The position numbers and the translations under genes were made by a program. A model generated the notes under the pieces. It had not been told where the DNA came from. It worked only from the letters and a program-made list of their open reading frames with translations, and searched no databases. A DNA stretch of 64,000 bases from Scatophagus argus (taxonomy: Eukaryota > Chordata > Actinopteri > Scatophagidae): positions 978,001-1,042,000 of the forward strand of contig NC_058510.1 in NCBI RefSeq assembly GCF_020382885.2, given 5' to 3'. Every line of letters starts with the position of its first letter. The first letter of the stretch is position 1. Shown here piece after piece: positions 26,085 to 37,730 of the stretch.

Positions 26085-26446
26085 CACATGTGAAGTGTAG
26101 CCCCGTTGCCCTCAGCGCCTCATTACGAGCCAAATCAACACGGAAACACATGAAATCTGATTTAAAAATATGCCGCCAGCTTTCAAAACCAACTGAACTT
26201 TAAACACCCAAAAAAACAAGCTAAATTTAAAGGAGAAGAAATATTTAGAAACATTAAAAGCGACTGATTCTTCTGTGCTAAATTGTTAGTGAAATCTAAA
26301 AATGCGCTCAGAATAAAAGATTTTTTAAACTCAACCCTTTTCGTCCTGTGAATAAAAACATTTTTGCGTCTTCTTCGTTGGTCTGGCTCACCTATGTGTA
26401 GAGCTAGGAAGAGTGCGAGGCATCTGGAGGACCAGGTTACTCCCAT
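19711..26446 (-). CDS. nrn1: Neuritin (GPI-anchored neurite-outgrowth protein)
   Basis: Three coding exons on the minus strand: 26446-26392, 21811-21664 and 19939-19711 (stop included). All have GT-AG borders and their phases join to 143 residues; human neuritin has 142. Residues 1 to about 28 form a signal peptide with a hydrophobic core (LALFLALHIVSVLQTVL). The mature part has the six family cysteines in the order QCD, DCLL, ICSY, SCAT, DCQE and LCGG, plus the diagnostic VFKGFSDCLLQLG and DCQEGATDLWEKL. The C-terminus is a small-residue stretch after ELCGGGNGA followed by a hydrophobic tail ending LTWLAF, as expected for a GPI-anchor signal. The family promotes neurite growth and synapse maturation at the neuronal surface. 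The start is the ATG that gives the signal peptide; an ATG 24 codons upstream in the same frame adds a segment absent from the family. Its neighbour f13a1 is also the human neighbour, which favours nrn1 over nrn1-like. Confidence 0.96.
20613..20822. repeat. CA/TG microsatellites inside nrn1 intron 2
   Basis: A compound CA array with GC interruptions (about 20613-20706) is followed 90 bp later by a perfect TG array (about 20797-20822) and a short GA run. The two arrays are complementary, so the transcript could fold between them. Confidence 0.85.
22920..23010. repeat. Fragment of an AGTACT-rich dispersed fish repeat in nrn1 intron 1
   Basis: Contains GGTACTTTAATCGAGTATTT, CCATTTTCTGCATACTCGTACTT and GTACTTGTTTATTCCACTTTATTT. 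This resembles a dispersed teleost repeat whose related pieces also occur at about 30068-30135, 35950-36020 and 36445-36845. It is a partial, diverged copy. Confidence 0.5.
24216..26090. repeat. CA arrays, CpG-dense patch and GGA tract in nrn1 intron 1
   Basis: CA arrays lie at about 24222-24256, 24331-24364, 25131-25178 and 26055-26083. A CpG-dense patch at about 25448-25490 includes the NotI-type core GCGGCCGC and GCGCGCG. A GGA/GGGGA purine tract lies at about 25970-26038. The patch lies inside intron 1, about 1 kb from exon 1, and could be promoter-associated (inference). Confidence 0.7.
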
Positions 26447-26559
26447 CCTCTGCGTCCTCCTCTCACCATGAGCGCAGAGATTCAGAAAGTTGGGAGAGCA
26501 GCGGAGCAGGAGCCGCACATTCCCCGCAAAACGCCCGCAAAACAGCAGCTACATCCAAC

Positions 26560-26746
26560 TCTCTTCTTCCTCCTCCTCCTCCTCCTCCTCCCTCTTCTCC
26601 TTCCTCTTTTTTCTTCTGTCTTATCTTTCCACTGTGGGCTCTTCTTCTTCTTCTTCTTCTTCTTCTTCTTCTGTGGATCCCGCTCTGTGTCGTGCTCCGC
26701 TCTGCGCTTCCTGCCAGTTTTACGCGTCTGGAGAGAAAAAAAGAAA

Positions 26747-26777
<31 letters not shown>

Positions 26778-26779
26778 CT

Positions 26780-26815
<36 letters not shown>
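26560..26815 (-). promoter_or_regulatory. nrn1 upstream region with stacked purine/pyrimidine repeats
   Basis: Within 400 bp upstream of the nrn1 start codon there are four low-complexity blocks: a TCC tract (about 26568-26606), a perfect CTT tract (about 26640-26672), a GA tract (about 26744-26772) and a CT tract (about 26786-26813). The last two are complementary and separated by about 13 bases, so they form an inverted repeat. The segment should be 5' UTR or core promoter. I see no clear TATA box on the minus strand. The transcription start cannot be placed from sequence alone. Confidence 0.55.
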
Positions 26816-26817
<2 letters not shown>

Positions 26818-27475
26818 ATTAATATTTTTTCATCACATCCTTTTACATCCTGTCCTTCATTCATTTCATTTGTTCATTTTGGAGTCTTCAGTGGCACCGC
26901 ACAGCGCTGTTTAAGATGATCAATACACCAAAAATAAATCAAATCAAAGAAATAATACATTTAATTTTCTGAAGTGTACATTTTTAATAATAAAAAAAAT
27001 CTGGACATTTTTTCCGTCTCTTCCCTCCTGATACATTTGACAGCTAAAGCTGATATTTGATCATAGCAACAGTTTTTGATTTCAGAGCTTTCAGCTGCAT
27101 CTCACGGCCTTCATCCTTCAGCAAAACACAAGGTGGTCTTATGGAAACCATGTCTGAAGCCATAAGAGACTTGTCTGTCAAGAATTCACTTTTTTGAAAC
27201 TACAGTTTTACCTCCTCAAAATATTTATTTAAATTAGATTTAGCCTTCTATTTTTATAGCATCAAAAAACTAATTAAAAACGCTAGCGCGAGAAAAACTA
27301 CAAAGTGTCAGGAACAATGTGCTGCCTTTGATGTTAAGTTAGTAATATAAATAAATCTAAATTAATAAGTGAGTTTAAATGAGAAGCTAAAAACATTTTG
27401 TTTGCTTCTGCATGTGCTGCCCCCTACTGGCCAGGGGTAGCTGGGCATAGACCGGGGAGGCCGACGGCGCTGAAT

Positions 27476-27476
<1 letters not shown>

Positions 27477-27531
<55 letters not shown>

Positions 27532-27570
27532 CACTTTATTGATCCTGAGGGAAATTCAAGATATGTTGCT
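27477..27570 (+). mobile_element. GATA microsatellite with ACTTTATTGATCC retroelement tail
   Basis: About 13 perfect GATA units (27477-27531) are followed by CACTTTATTGATCCTGAGGG and AAATTCAAG. This joint is common in teleost genomes, where the tetranucleotide is the tail of a truncated non-LTR element. The upstream extent is unclear; it may reach about 27420. The family is not assigned. Confidence 0.7.
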
Positions 27571-27849
27571 GCTGAATGCTTTTCTCAAGGGCTTCGGCCT
27601 CGGAGACTTTGTGTCTGTGAGTTATTGTTGGAACTAATTCTGAAACGGGTTCATGTTTCTAATATGTTTCGACAAATTAGAAACGTTTGTGTTGTTTTGG
27701 TAAAACATGCTCCTCTAGCTAGCAGCTAACAGCAGTTACAGCTGGACCACACAGACATGACAAACTGTCTTTGAGAAAGATTTGTCTGATGTGTACTTTG
27801 AGTTTTTAGTTTGGCTCATGTCCCATCTGCTGACATGCAGGGGGAGGAG

Positions 27850-28030
27850 CTTATGAGCTGTACTGCAGCCAGCCACCAGGGGGCGTCCAGGTGTTTGGGC
27901 TTCGCTTGTCTTAATCCTTATGCAGTCAGTGGTCTGCTCCTGCAGGTCCACCTGTCTCATACAGAGGAGACATGTTTCCCTTTATCACCACCAACAGCTG
28001 AGTTTTACCTTAGCGCCCCCTGCTGGATAA
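27850..28030. promoter_or_regulatory. Pair of CTCF-like motifs, one on each strand
   Basis: CCACCAGGGGGCG at 27873-27885 (plus) and TCCAGCAGGGGGCGCTA at 28011-28027 (minus) both match the known CTCF core closely. The first sits in a phrase (TACTGCAGCCAGCCACCAGG) shared with copies at 40551 and 43582, so it is repeat-borne. Binding is not shown by sequence alone. Confidence 0.45.
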
Positions 28031-28506
28031 ATCCTGTCTTGCAAGTTATTATTACTCATTTTCCTCTAGTTGAGCAGAACCTTAGGCCTGACAGGCTTGG
28101 ACAGGTAGGAAAGTGTGCAGGTGGACCTGTGTGCACTGGGTGAGGGCTTTTACCTGAGCAGCAGGTGCAGCAGGATCCTCATAAACCCTGTGAACATGAC
28201 TGAAATCCAGTTTAAAGTCCCTGCTGACTGACTCTCACGCAAATAAAATCTTCATGAATGTTTGTGAGCAGAAGCGGGTACAGCGAGTACATTTACTCAC
28301 TTTATCTGATTATTTTTACATTTTATGTTATTTTATACTCACCCTAATAAGATATTGTACTCTGCTACATTATTTGTATTTACATTGTTATTAATAAAAA
28401 TATAATTAGTATTAATTAATATTCTTGCAAACTGTCAGCAGCTTTACCCTACAGTGTGTCAGCTCGACAGGAAGTTCATGTTCAGTAATAATAAGCAAAT
28501 ATTTCT

Positions 28507-28543
<37 letters not shown>

Positions 28544-31500
28544 TTATTTATTTATTTATGTATATTTATTTATTTATATTCCACCTCAGCAGACTCATAA
28601 AGACGTTAATGTTCAGCATGGATTTTAATTAATTATCTTTATTCTTATTGTTGTTATTTCAGGAGGAAGGTCAAAGGAAGCTGCACACTGAAGGTGAAGA
28701 TGATTCACTCACACACACACACTCATACATGATGTGATAGAGTGTGTGTGTGTGTGTGTGTGTGTGTAGAAGAAACAACATGTGGGGGATCTCGTCTTCT
28801 CCTGCTGATGTCAGCTGAATCTGAGAGAAATCAACTCTCTCTCTCTCTGCAGCTTATTAACACACATGTTTCCCTGAGGCGATGCAGTGCTGCAGCAGGA
28901 GGAGAACACACACACACACACACACACACACAGGGAAAGAGAGCTTAACTCCTGGACAAATTGGCTAAGTGTGTGTGTGTGTGTGTGTGTGTGACCTTGT
29001 TGTCTGACATTGAGTTTGACCTTCAGACAGAATCCGGCCTCCTCTAAACCAATCAGAAGACGGCACAGAGATGGACTCGCCTCGCTGCCCCACTTATGAC
29101 TTTAAAGGGTTAGATGTCATCGGTGACCCCTGCTGGTGGACCGGAGGAACTGCACACTGCGCCGCCTCCCTCCTCCAGCTGCAGAGGCCCCGATGTGACA
29201 CCTCCATCACCCCTGCTCATGTTTTTCTTCTCATCCAGTCCCAGAAAACGACTCCAACCAGCAGTGGACGTTTGTGCTGACGCATCCGGTCTGATTCCTG
29301 TTCTGAAAAACACCTCAGTGAGCCGTCACTCATCCACTCTGCGCCTTCCACCATCAGGCAGCACGAACAAACAGAATCAAGTTCAAATGTTGTGTCAAAG
29401 AGGGAAATTAAACAGAAGATTTAAATCAGATGAAACTGAATAAGACATTTTAGACAGTAGAGTGAAAGTTACACTGCAGCTGCTGGGTGAAACATGAATA
29501 AACAGTCCCAAATCTCAAGGCCTCAGCCATGACGTCAGGATGCCCGACCCCCAATCCAAATTTGACGATGGATTTTGATGCTGTTCTAAAATATTTAAAG
29601 TCACAGTAACACGTGGAATTTATTTATAGTTTGTGGTTATTTCTTTACATCACCTTACAGTGTTCATTTTGCTCTGCTTTTATTTAGTATTTTTTATTTT
29701 TATTAAAGCATGTCAGTCAGCTCCGACTGGGCAGCAGGAGGTTTGAGCCGGGGCCCAGTGATGTGAGGAGGGGCCCGTGGCCTCGGTGCAGGGCCCAGAA
29801 ATCTGTGCTGCGGCCCTGCTCATCCTGCTGGGAGATCACAGCGTACATAATACATCATAACTCCTGATCAGGACAAAAGTCTGAGGAGGGAACTCAATGA
29901 GCTCAGTGAGGAGGAAGGAGGGCTGACGCCACGGCGGCAAATTCTTCAATGGATCTGAGCGTGTGTGTTGTTAATCATTTGTTTTCTCAGGCAGTGGGGC
30001 CATCTGGTGTTCAAACGTGGAACAGCAGCTGTGACTGCAGCTCACCTTCCTGTTTTCAACAGTTTGAGAAAATAACTAAGTACATTTCCTCAAGTACTGT
30101 GCTCAAATACTGTGTTGAGGTACTTAGGTATTGTTTAGATCCTCTGATATCTTCTACTTCTACTGCACTGCGAACACCTGCTGTACGTTTGACTGGACGA
30201 AGTTCTTTATCATCACATGCACAGCAGCACCAGTGAAGTCCTTGGACTGAATTAAATAGCTGAAGTGTCCCTTTAACAGCTTATTATTTTCTCTTCACTG
30301 AGCTGTCGTTTTCACATCTGCAACCCAAACATTAAAAGTTTCTCCCCTCAGTCTTTTCTCTTGCTTCTCCTCCTTTCCTGTCTTGTCTGACATTTCAGGG
30401 TCACGTGAAGACCAGCAGGCAGCAGATGACCTTTGACCTCAGAGCTCGGCGAGGCTGTGATGGGAGAGGACTTGGTTCGGGATGGGTGAGCGAATGGAAA
30501 TAAGATCAATAAAGCCTCACAGCCGAAAGGCTTGTGAGCGAAGGCTGGGTCACGATTTGTGAGACTTTGTTTTTAGTACTTGTCTTTGTCTCGGAGTACT
30601 TCACATAACGCGTGTGACTGAAGTAGTAAGTGTTTTTATTTCAGTGTACTCGGCTGCCTTTCACAGCGCCGAGCTTGTGGTCGTCTGTCAGCTCTGCTTC
30701 GTCTCTTATTTATCAATTAGCTGCATCTGTGTGTTCGGGGGTGTCGGCTGATCCCTGCAGGATAATTACAGGGCTGCCTCAGAACAAAGCGCCTGTTGAG
30801 GCTGTAATTGGTTTGCGGTCTGGCGGCGGCGGTGACTCACTGCTGGGTATTGACTCGCTCTCCCGTGGCGGCGGCGAGGAGTTTGTTCTGCCGCTCTGAG
30901 ATGCTCGGCTCATTTCGGGACCAAACCCCTGAGGAGTTCTCTGAGGAGTCCAGATCAGTTCTCCCGTTTGCTTGTGTCCGCGGGGCGTTACGACTTCTCT
31001 GTGACCTTTGACCCTCAGGCTGCTTGTCCACAGCTCCGAGTGGACTCGGATCGGTCCAGGCTGAAGTTTTAATGTCAACACAGCAGCAGGTCATCGTGGT
31101 TTCTGTGTGACCTCTCACTTCCTCCTCTGTCTTTAAGACAAGCTGACCCGCACGGCTCATATTAAACTTTCATTTCTGTCCCATCCTGGTTTTATGTCTC
31201 TTCCGTCTCTGCTCCGTCCTTCTTTATTTAACGTTCTTGTCCGTCCCGTCTGGCCTTTGTTTTTGTCCTTTTCCCCTTTAATGTCCTTCTCTGCGCTTTA
31301 TCTTTTGACAGTGGACAGCGATCACATGGACAGTGTCATAAGTTTCTTTGTCTGTCCATCCGGTCCATTTTTCTGTCCTGCTGTTTTTGATTTGTGCTCA
31401 GTGAGAGACGCGAGCAGATCTGCTGACAGACCATAATAATAACCCTCAGTCAGTCCTGATGAGTCAGACAGATTAAAGCCAGTCGGAGGTGAGAGACAGC

Positions 31501-32159
31501 AACTCGTCCTCTGGGGGGACGAATCAGCCTGAAACATGAAGACTTTGGTGTAAAGACGACTGGCTCTGAGCCCAGAACATAAAGACACGTCTCGTGTTTC
31601 CTGTGGCTGATTAGGCGTCCCTGCACAGGGGAGACACGATGTGTGGCTGCTGGGCTGACGGGTGCCGACTTGTCCAAATGACCGGGCCGTCCTTTGGGGG
31701 GACGGGGGCCTGGTTTGGACGCAGCGAAGAGTCAGGAGGACATCAACCTGCTCCTGTTCTGTTGTCTTGTTGTTGGTTCAGGTTCAGTTTGAATAATGAG
31801 GAGAGCAGCGGCACAAAGTGACGAGCGGCAGTCGCTTCAGTCATTAAAGATGACTCACACGTCCTTAAACGTGCAGACGCACAAATTAACGGCCACAAAC
31901 TCAACACTGAACGCATCATCAATTCAGGTGACAGTAATGTGTAGTAACGTGTGGTAAAAACACTAGTAATCTTTATTTGTATGGTACCTTTCTGAATGAG
32001 GGTACAAGTACACGTCTGCAGTACTCGTCCCAAGTTCACTGGTTCACGTTTTAGGCTGTGGGTCAGGCTGTTTGGGTCAAGGTCACCAGCACACACACTT
32101 CCCTGTTCTCATGTTGCTGTGTGTGTGTGTGTGTGTGAAAAGAGGAAGCAGGATGTGTG

Positions 32160-32241
32160 TATATAAGCTGATGGTGAAGTGGATCTGATCATCATCTGAT
32201 CTGAGCATCAGAGACTCGACACACTCGCCTTCATCTGAGCG
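32160..32241 (+). promoter_or_regulatory. f13a1: f13a1 TATA box and non-coding first exon
   Basis: TATATAAG at 32160-32167 is a good TATA box. A transcript starting about 30 bases downstream would reach the consensus donor G|GTGAGA after 32241. No ATG-led frame continues from here. A non-coding first exon is the arrangement known for vertebrate F13A1. The likely next splice acceptor is the CCTGCAG ending at 32670. Confidence 0.6.
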
Positions 32242-32670
32242 GTGAGACGCACACACACACACTGTCTGCATCATTGAATGTGTGTTAATTAATGTTAGTC
32301 TTTTATAGTTTATGGTTTTCTTTTCAGCTGCATATTTGACATTTCTGACTTGTTTACTTTGTTTTTTAACTTTTATGACATTTGACTTACATTCAGCAAA
32401 AACATGTAAAAATGTTTTCTGATGATTTAATTTGAATATTCTTCTGGAGTTTTAAAAATTTCCAGTACAAAACAATAAATAAGGGAGAAAATCAGACAAA
32501 ATACATCATCTGAGCAGCAGAAAAGTGATTTTTCCTCTTCTTTCTTATCACTTTTTGCGACGAGGACCATTTTGTACTTTCTAGTAAATTACAACACATT
32601 GTGTGCAGTTCACATCATTTAATGTCAAATATGTGGCCATTTGTCTTTCTCTCTTTCCGTAATCCTGCAG

Positions 32671-32825
32671 ACTTTAGTGGATATTTTACATTTATTGTTG
32701 TGTTTCCTCTCTTTATATTTTCTTTCGTTTTGTGCGTGTTTGTGTCGACACTGGAAGGCGTGCGAAATCCTTCTTTTCTCTGCCCGTCCGGCGGCCTCGG
32801 TGCGACCCGTCACTTTTAAACCATC
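32671..32825 (+). other. f13a1: f13a1 5' UTR part of exon 2
   Basis: A long pyrimidine tract and CCTGCAG end at 32670, giving a strong acceptor. The 155 bases that follow run without another acceptor to the start codon at 32826. Placement relies on the acceptor only. Confidence 0.5.
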
Positions 32826-34081
32826 ATGTCTCGTCAAGCCAACCAGCCGAACAGCTACAGGGGGCGCTACAACAAGCCGGTACTCACACTTCACCGTTTG
32901 AGCTCGTGTTCATATTCGGTCCAGTGGGTCTTCGGTTACACTTTGACTTACCCCTCAGTTTGTTAAATGATCTGTAGGTGGCGACCTCCAACCTCGTGAG
33001 CGATGGGTACGATCTTCCCGAATTTGAGCCTTTCGATGATGAGCCCACGCCCAGAGGATATGCTCCTGTGGGGGGTGAGATCTGATGTATTGATTTGTTT
33101 TTCTCATCAGTCTGTGTCCAGACATGACACTCCGATAAACGATAACTTGGTGCACTGTCCCTTTACTCCTCGCTCTCAGCTTCTCTGTCGGTGCAGCACA
33201 TCAACATGTGCCAGCAGATCAACAAACCAAACCACTACACCACCGCCTACGACACCCAGAACCTGGTGGTCCGCCGCGGTCAGGAGTTCCTCATTCGGGT
33301 CACCTTCAACCGCCCGCTGACCGATCAGGACGACTTCCAGCTCGAGTTCCTGATTGGTGAGTTTGAATTCAGATCTCCGCTCCCATTGGCTGGTTGGTAA
33401 TATTTAGATGCGTTTCACTCACAAACGAGATAAACGAGTGTACAGCTGTACTGATCAGTGCAGTTTTATCACTTAATACATCTCATAGTAGTAATGATAC
33501 TGTAACCATAAGGCCAGCGCAACATCAGATCAAACTGGAGCTCATGTAATTCTCATAAAGAGAAAGCAAAGAAAATATTGAACTGCTCCTTTAAATGCAA
33601 AATTGATCCCAAGAAACATGAAATTGACATTTATTTGATATTTTCAATCAGTTTTTAAAATATTTTAATGAGAGTATTGAGACAGGGACCAGGATGGGGA
33701 TCAGAATCTGGACTGTGATGAGGATTTGGACGAGCAGCTTACCTGCTGTTGGATCGGGTTTATTAGTTTGATTTGTGTTAACAGTCAGAAGTGACATACT
33801 GTAATTAATAATGTCCTCCCTGGTGAACAGCTTCAGCGTGCTTCACTGACACGTACTGTGTGTGTGGTGGTTTCTGTTACGGAGCGCGCTCAGTGGCCAC
33901 AGCTCCGCCCACCAGAGGCCAACAGTTAAGGCTCCCTCGTTAACCAATTAGCTGATGAAAAGGAGTTCGTTAACAGTCGTCAAACGAACAATTAGACGAC
34001 TGTCAGTTCATTAGGCAGCGTCACATTCATTTGGCTGGCTAATTAACACACACTCCCCCATGGCTCAGTCGTCAGATCACA

Positions 34082-34130
<49 letters not shown>

Positions 34131-37055
34131 CTGACAGATGTTCACTGACATCTTCCTTCTCAGCTCAGGAAAATTATCTCCAATGCAGCATTTGTTCAGA
34201 TTAAATCACCCCACACCACAAAACGAGTTCTCTCTGTTTGAACGATGTTTTTATCGCACATTTCGTTTTGCAGGCCAGAGGATCCAGCAGCTCAGAAATG
34301 CTGTCAGATTCCTCTCATCGCCTCTCCGTCGTTTATCCTCCTGCAGGTTCCAACCCTTCGCCCAGTGAGGGCTCTCTGGTGGCGGTGACCTTCGGTTCTC
34401 GCCGTAGCGGCGGGTGGTTGGGCCAGATTCTGGAGATGCAGGGCGAATCTGTGGTCCTGGGCATCACGCCGACGGCCAACGCCATCGTGGGGAAGTTTCG
34501 TACCTACGTGGCCATCATGGCGCCCGCAGGCATACAGCGAACCAAGAGGGACGCCACCACCGACCTGTACCTGCTGTTCAACGTCTGGTGTCCAGGTGCC
34601 AACTCGCCTTCTCACCTGAGGGTATCAGATTCCGTCCACGGGTCTGAGATGCTGTGTCTCTCTTTGCAGATGACGCTGTGTTTGTCCCCGATGAGTCACA
34701 ACGGATGGAGTACGTCCTGAACGACGTCGGTGTGATTTTTCAGGGCACAGCTGAAGCCGTGTCACACCGCAGCTGGATGTTTGGACAGGTATGCACGCAC
34801 GCACGCACGCACACACACACGCACACACACACATGCACACACGCTAAAGGTAACGTTTCGTCCCCCTGCAGTTTGAGCGAGGTGTTCTGGACGCCTGCAT
34901 CTACATCCTGGATGCGTCTCAGATGCCAATCCACAACAGAGGAAACATCATCAAAGTGATCAGGAAAGGATCAGCCATGGTGAGTCCAGTGTCCCAGTAG
35001 TCCCTGTTAAAGACAGCAGGTGTTTACTTCAGCTCAGTCTCACACAGGCACTTTGATTTGTCACCGTCCATCTCTGTCCTTTTTCAACAAGTGCATGAGT
35101 ATTCTGAACACTACAAGATGGTCACAGTGAAGAAATGGCAAGGAAAAAAAGCATTTTGCAATTTTAGATGCAGCAGTCCGTCAGAGTCAAAGATCTTAAC
35201 AAATGCGAGAGAAACGAATGAAAACCGACCCAGTTTTTCTGTCCCGCTCGTGGCTAATAATCCGACGACACAACCGGCCGTCCCTCCTGATCTGATCTGT
35301 TCTTGCTGGTGTGTAATGAAGGTTTCGGTCTCGGAGCGTCACTGATCTGCGACTTCTCTGCTCCCTCAGATCAACTCTCAGGATGATAACGGCGTGTTGG
35401 TTGGCAACTGGAGTGACGACTACTCCATGGGCACGCCGCCCACATCTTGGACGGGCAGCGTCAAGATCCTGCTGCAGTACGCCAACACCGGAGTGCCCGT
35501 CTGTTTCGCCCAGTGCTGGGTGTTCGCCGGAGTCTTCAACACCTGTAAGCGAGTGCTGTCATGTCAGGGTCTTCACTTAACTTCAGACCTGTAGTCTGAA
35601 GTACTGGAACTGGTAGTACTTGAACTACAAAAAGACGTGTTGCGGTGCTGAGTTGTTTCCACCACTGCAGTCGTGTACACAGACTATTTAAAGCTCAATA
35701 TCACTGCAAACATCAGACTTAAAGTGGAGCCATGAGTGTGTTTTTCAGAGGACCAGAAAGTTGAGCATGAAATGGCAGTGAAATATTTCGTATCCCTGCA
35801 GTCCTACGCTGCCTCGGCATCCCGGCGAGGGTCATCACCAACTTCAGCTCAGCTCACGACAACACGGGCAACCTGAAGACCGACCTCATCTTCAAGCCTG
35901 ACGGCACACCGGACGAACGCCACACCAGGGACTCCATCTGGTCGGTCCAACTGTCTCAGTACACAAGCAAAGTACAAGTAGTTCAGATTTGTACTTAAGT
36001 GCAGTACTTGAGTATTTAGTTACTTTCCCACTTTGTGTGTGAGCAGATGCCCAGAGATGAGTTTTGCAGTAGCTTCAGTTTGCAATTCGCCTGTAACACA
36101 AACTAAGCATGTGAACAGAAAGTTGTAATGCAGTACTTTGTGTGTCTCTGCAGGAACTACCACTGCTGGAACGAGGTGTACATGGTGCGTGCTGACCTGC
36201 CGCCCGACCTCGGAGGATGGCAGGTGGTGGACGCCACACCCCAGGAGACCAGTGACGGTAGGACGAGACAGACAGACAGATGAGCGGACAGGTGGACAGG
36301 TGGACAGGTGAACGGTAAACACCACTCTCTGTTTGGTTCACAGGACATTTTCGCTGTGGTCCAGCTTCAGTCGCAGCCATTAAGCAAGGCCTGGTCTGCC
36401 ACCCGTTCGACTGTGGGTTCGTCTTTGCTGAGGTCAGTCCCAACATTTGTGAAGTGGATGAAGTATTCAGGTCTTGCTCTCTTGTAAAAGCGGCAGTAGC
36501 ACAGTGTAGAAATACCCTGTTATAAGTAAAAATCCTGCCGTTAAAATTCTGCTTTGGTAAAAGTACAAAAGTATCATTAAAAAGCACTTGAGATACCAAC
36601 AGTACTCATTTATTTATTATTTTAGTGATGCATTTGTGACCCACTTTGTTTTATTTATATATATTTTATGTTTTAATTTTATGCATATTACTTCATATGC
36701 TGCTTGTGAAACAACGCAGCCCCACTAATATAATTAAATTAATTATTTGTCGTATTATTAATCTGAACATGTAAATTAACTAAGTGCTCCTGAAGAGAGG
36801 AATGTAGTGGAGTAAGAAGAGCAGTATTGATCTGTGAGGTGTAGCTGACGGGGACAGACTTCAGGTGTTCATTGGGCTGAAGAGTTTTTCCTACCCTGCA
36901 GGTGAACAGCGACGTGGTCTTCCAAAAGCGGGATCGTTACGGGACTCTGACTCCATTCAGAGTGGACACTTCTCACATTGGACAGGCCGTACTCACCAAG
37001 GCTGTCGGCAGCATGTCGCCTGTGGACATCAAAGGCAACTACAAGTACCCTGAAG

Positions 37056-37093
<38 letters not shown>

Positions 37094-37692
37094 CCTCAGA
37101 GGAGCTGTGGGATCTGAACCAGTTTCTGTCTGCAGGAAGTAATGAGGACAGCAGGACGATGGCTCAGGCAGAGGGATACGGCCTTGAGAGGGACCACTCT
37201 GAGCTGCCCGGCGCCCAGCTGTCTGTCAGCATGAGCGCTGAACAGGTCACACACCTGGCTACCTGTCTGTCCTTCAGTCGTTACTGAGCTCCGCACTTAA
37301 AGGAACAGTTCACAAAGAGTTCCCAAAAAAAAAACAATTCAAAACTCGCTGGTCACTGTATGACCAACAAGTACAAACAAAATAATTGTACCTGTTACCT
37401 TGACAACACCTGTGCCCAAAGCAGCTCAGGACACGTCTCCATCCCTCTCCGTCTCCAGGTCCAGCTGGGTGAGGACATCAACCTGGCAGTGGACTTCCAG
37501 AACCTGTCTGAATTCCCCAAGGTGGTCCAGGCTCACCTGGCCGGGTCCGTCATCTTCTACACTGGAGTCACAGCCCATCACTTCAAAGATCAGGATTTTT
37601 CCGTCACTGTGCCAGCCAATCGGAGTGAGCAACATCAGAGGAGAAGCCCTGCACCTTTGTGGTTTTACAAATACACTCTGTTACACTTCAGG

Positions 37693-37730
<38 letters not shown>

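Larger units (their letters stand above)
26816..32159. other. Intergenic between nrn1 and f13a1 (head-to-head)
   Basis: No exon with a recognisable product on either strand. It contains a GATA array, TATATA/TTTA runs (about 28509-28575), TG/CA arrays (about 28743-28768, 28908-28932, 28970-28993, 32117-32138), two CTCF-like motifs (27873-27885 and 28011-28027) and a fragment of the AGTACT-rich repeat (about 30068-30135). The two flanking genes are transcribed away from this block, so their promoters both face it. Confidence 0.55.

Noticed and set aside
26447..26518. Upstream in-frame ATG adding 24 residues to neuritin
   Set aside because: Neuritins start directly at the signal peptide (MGV or MGL), and the extension would bury it; the downstream ATG is preferred.
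26413..26919. Open frames of 98-168 codons over the nrn1 upstream region
   Set aside because: They are low-complexity translations of TCC, CTT, GA and CT tracts.
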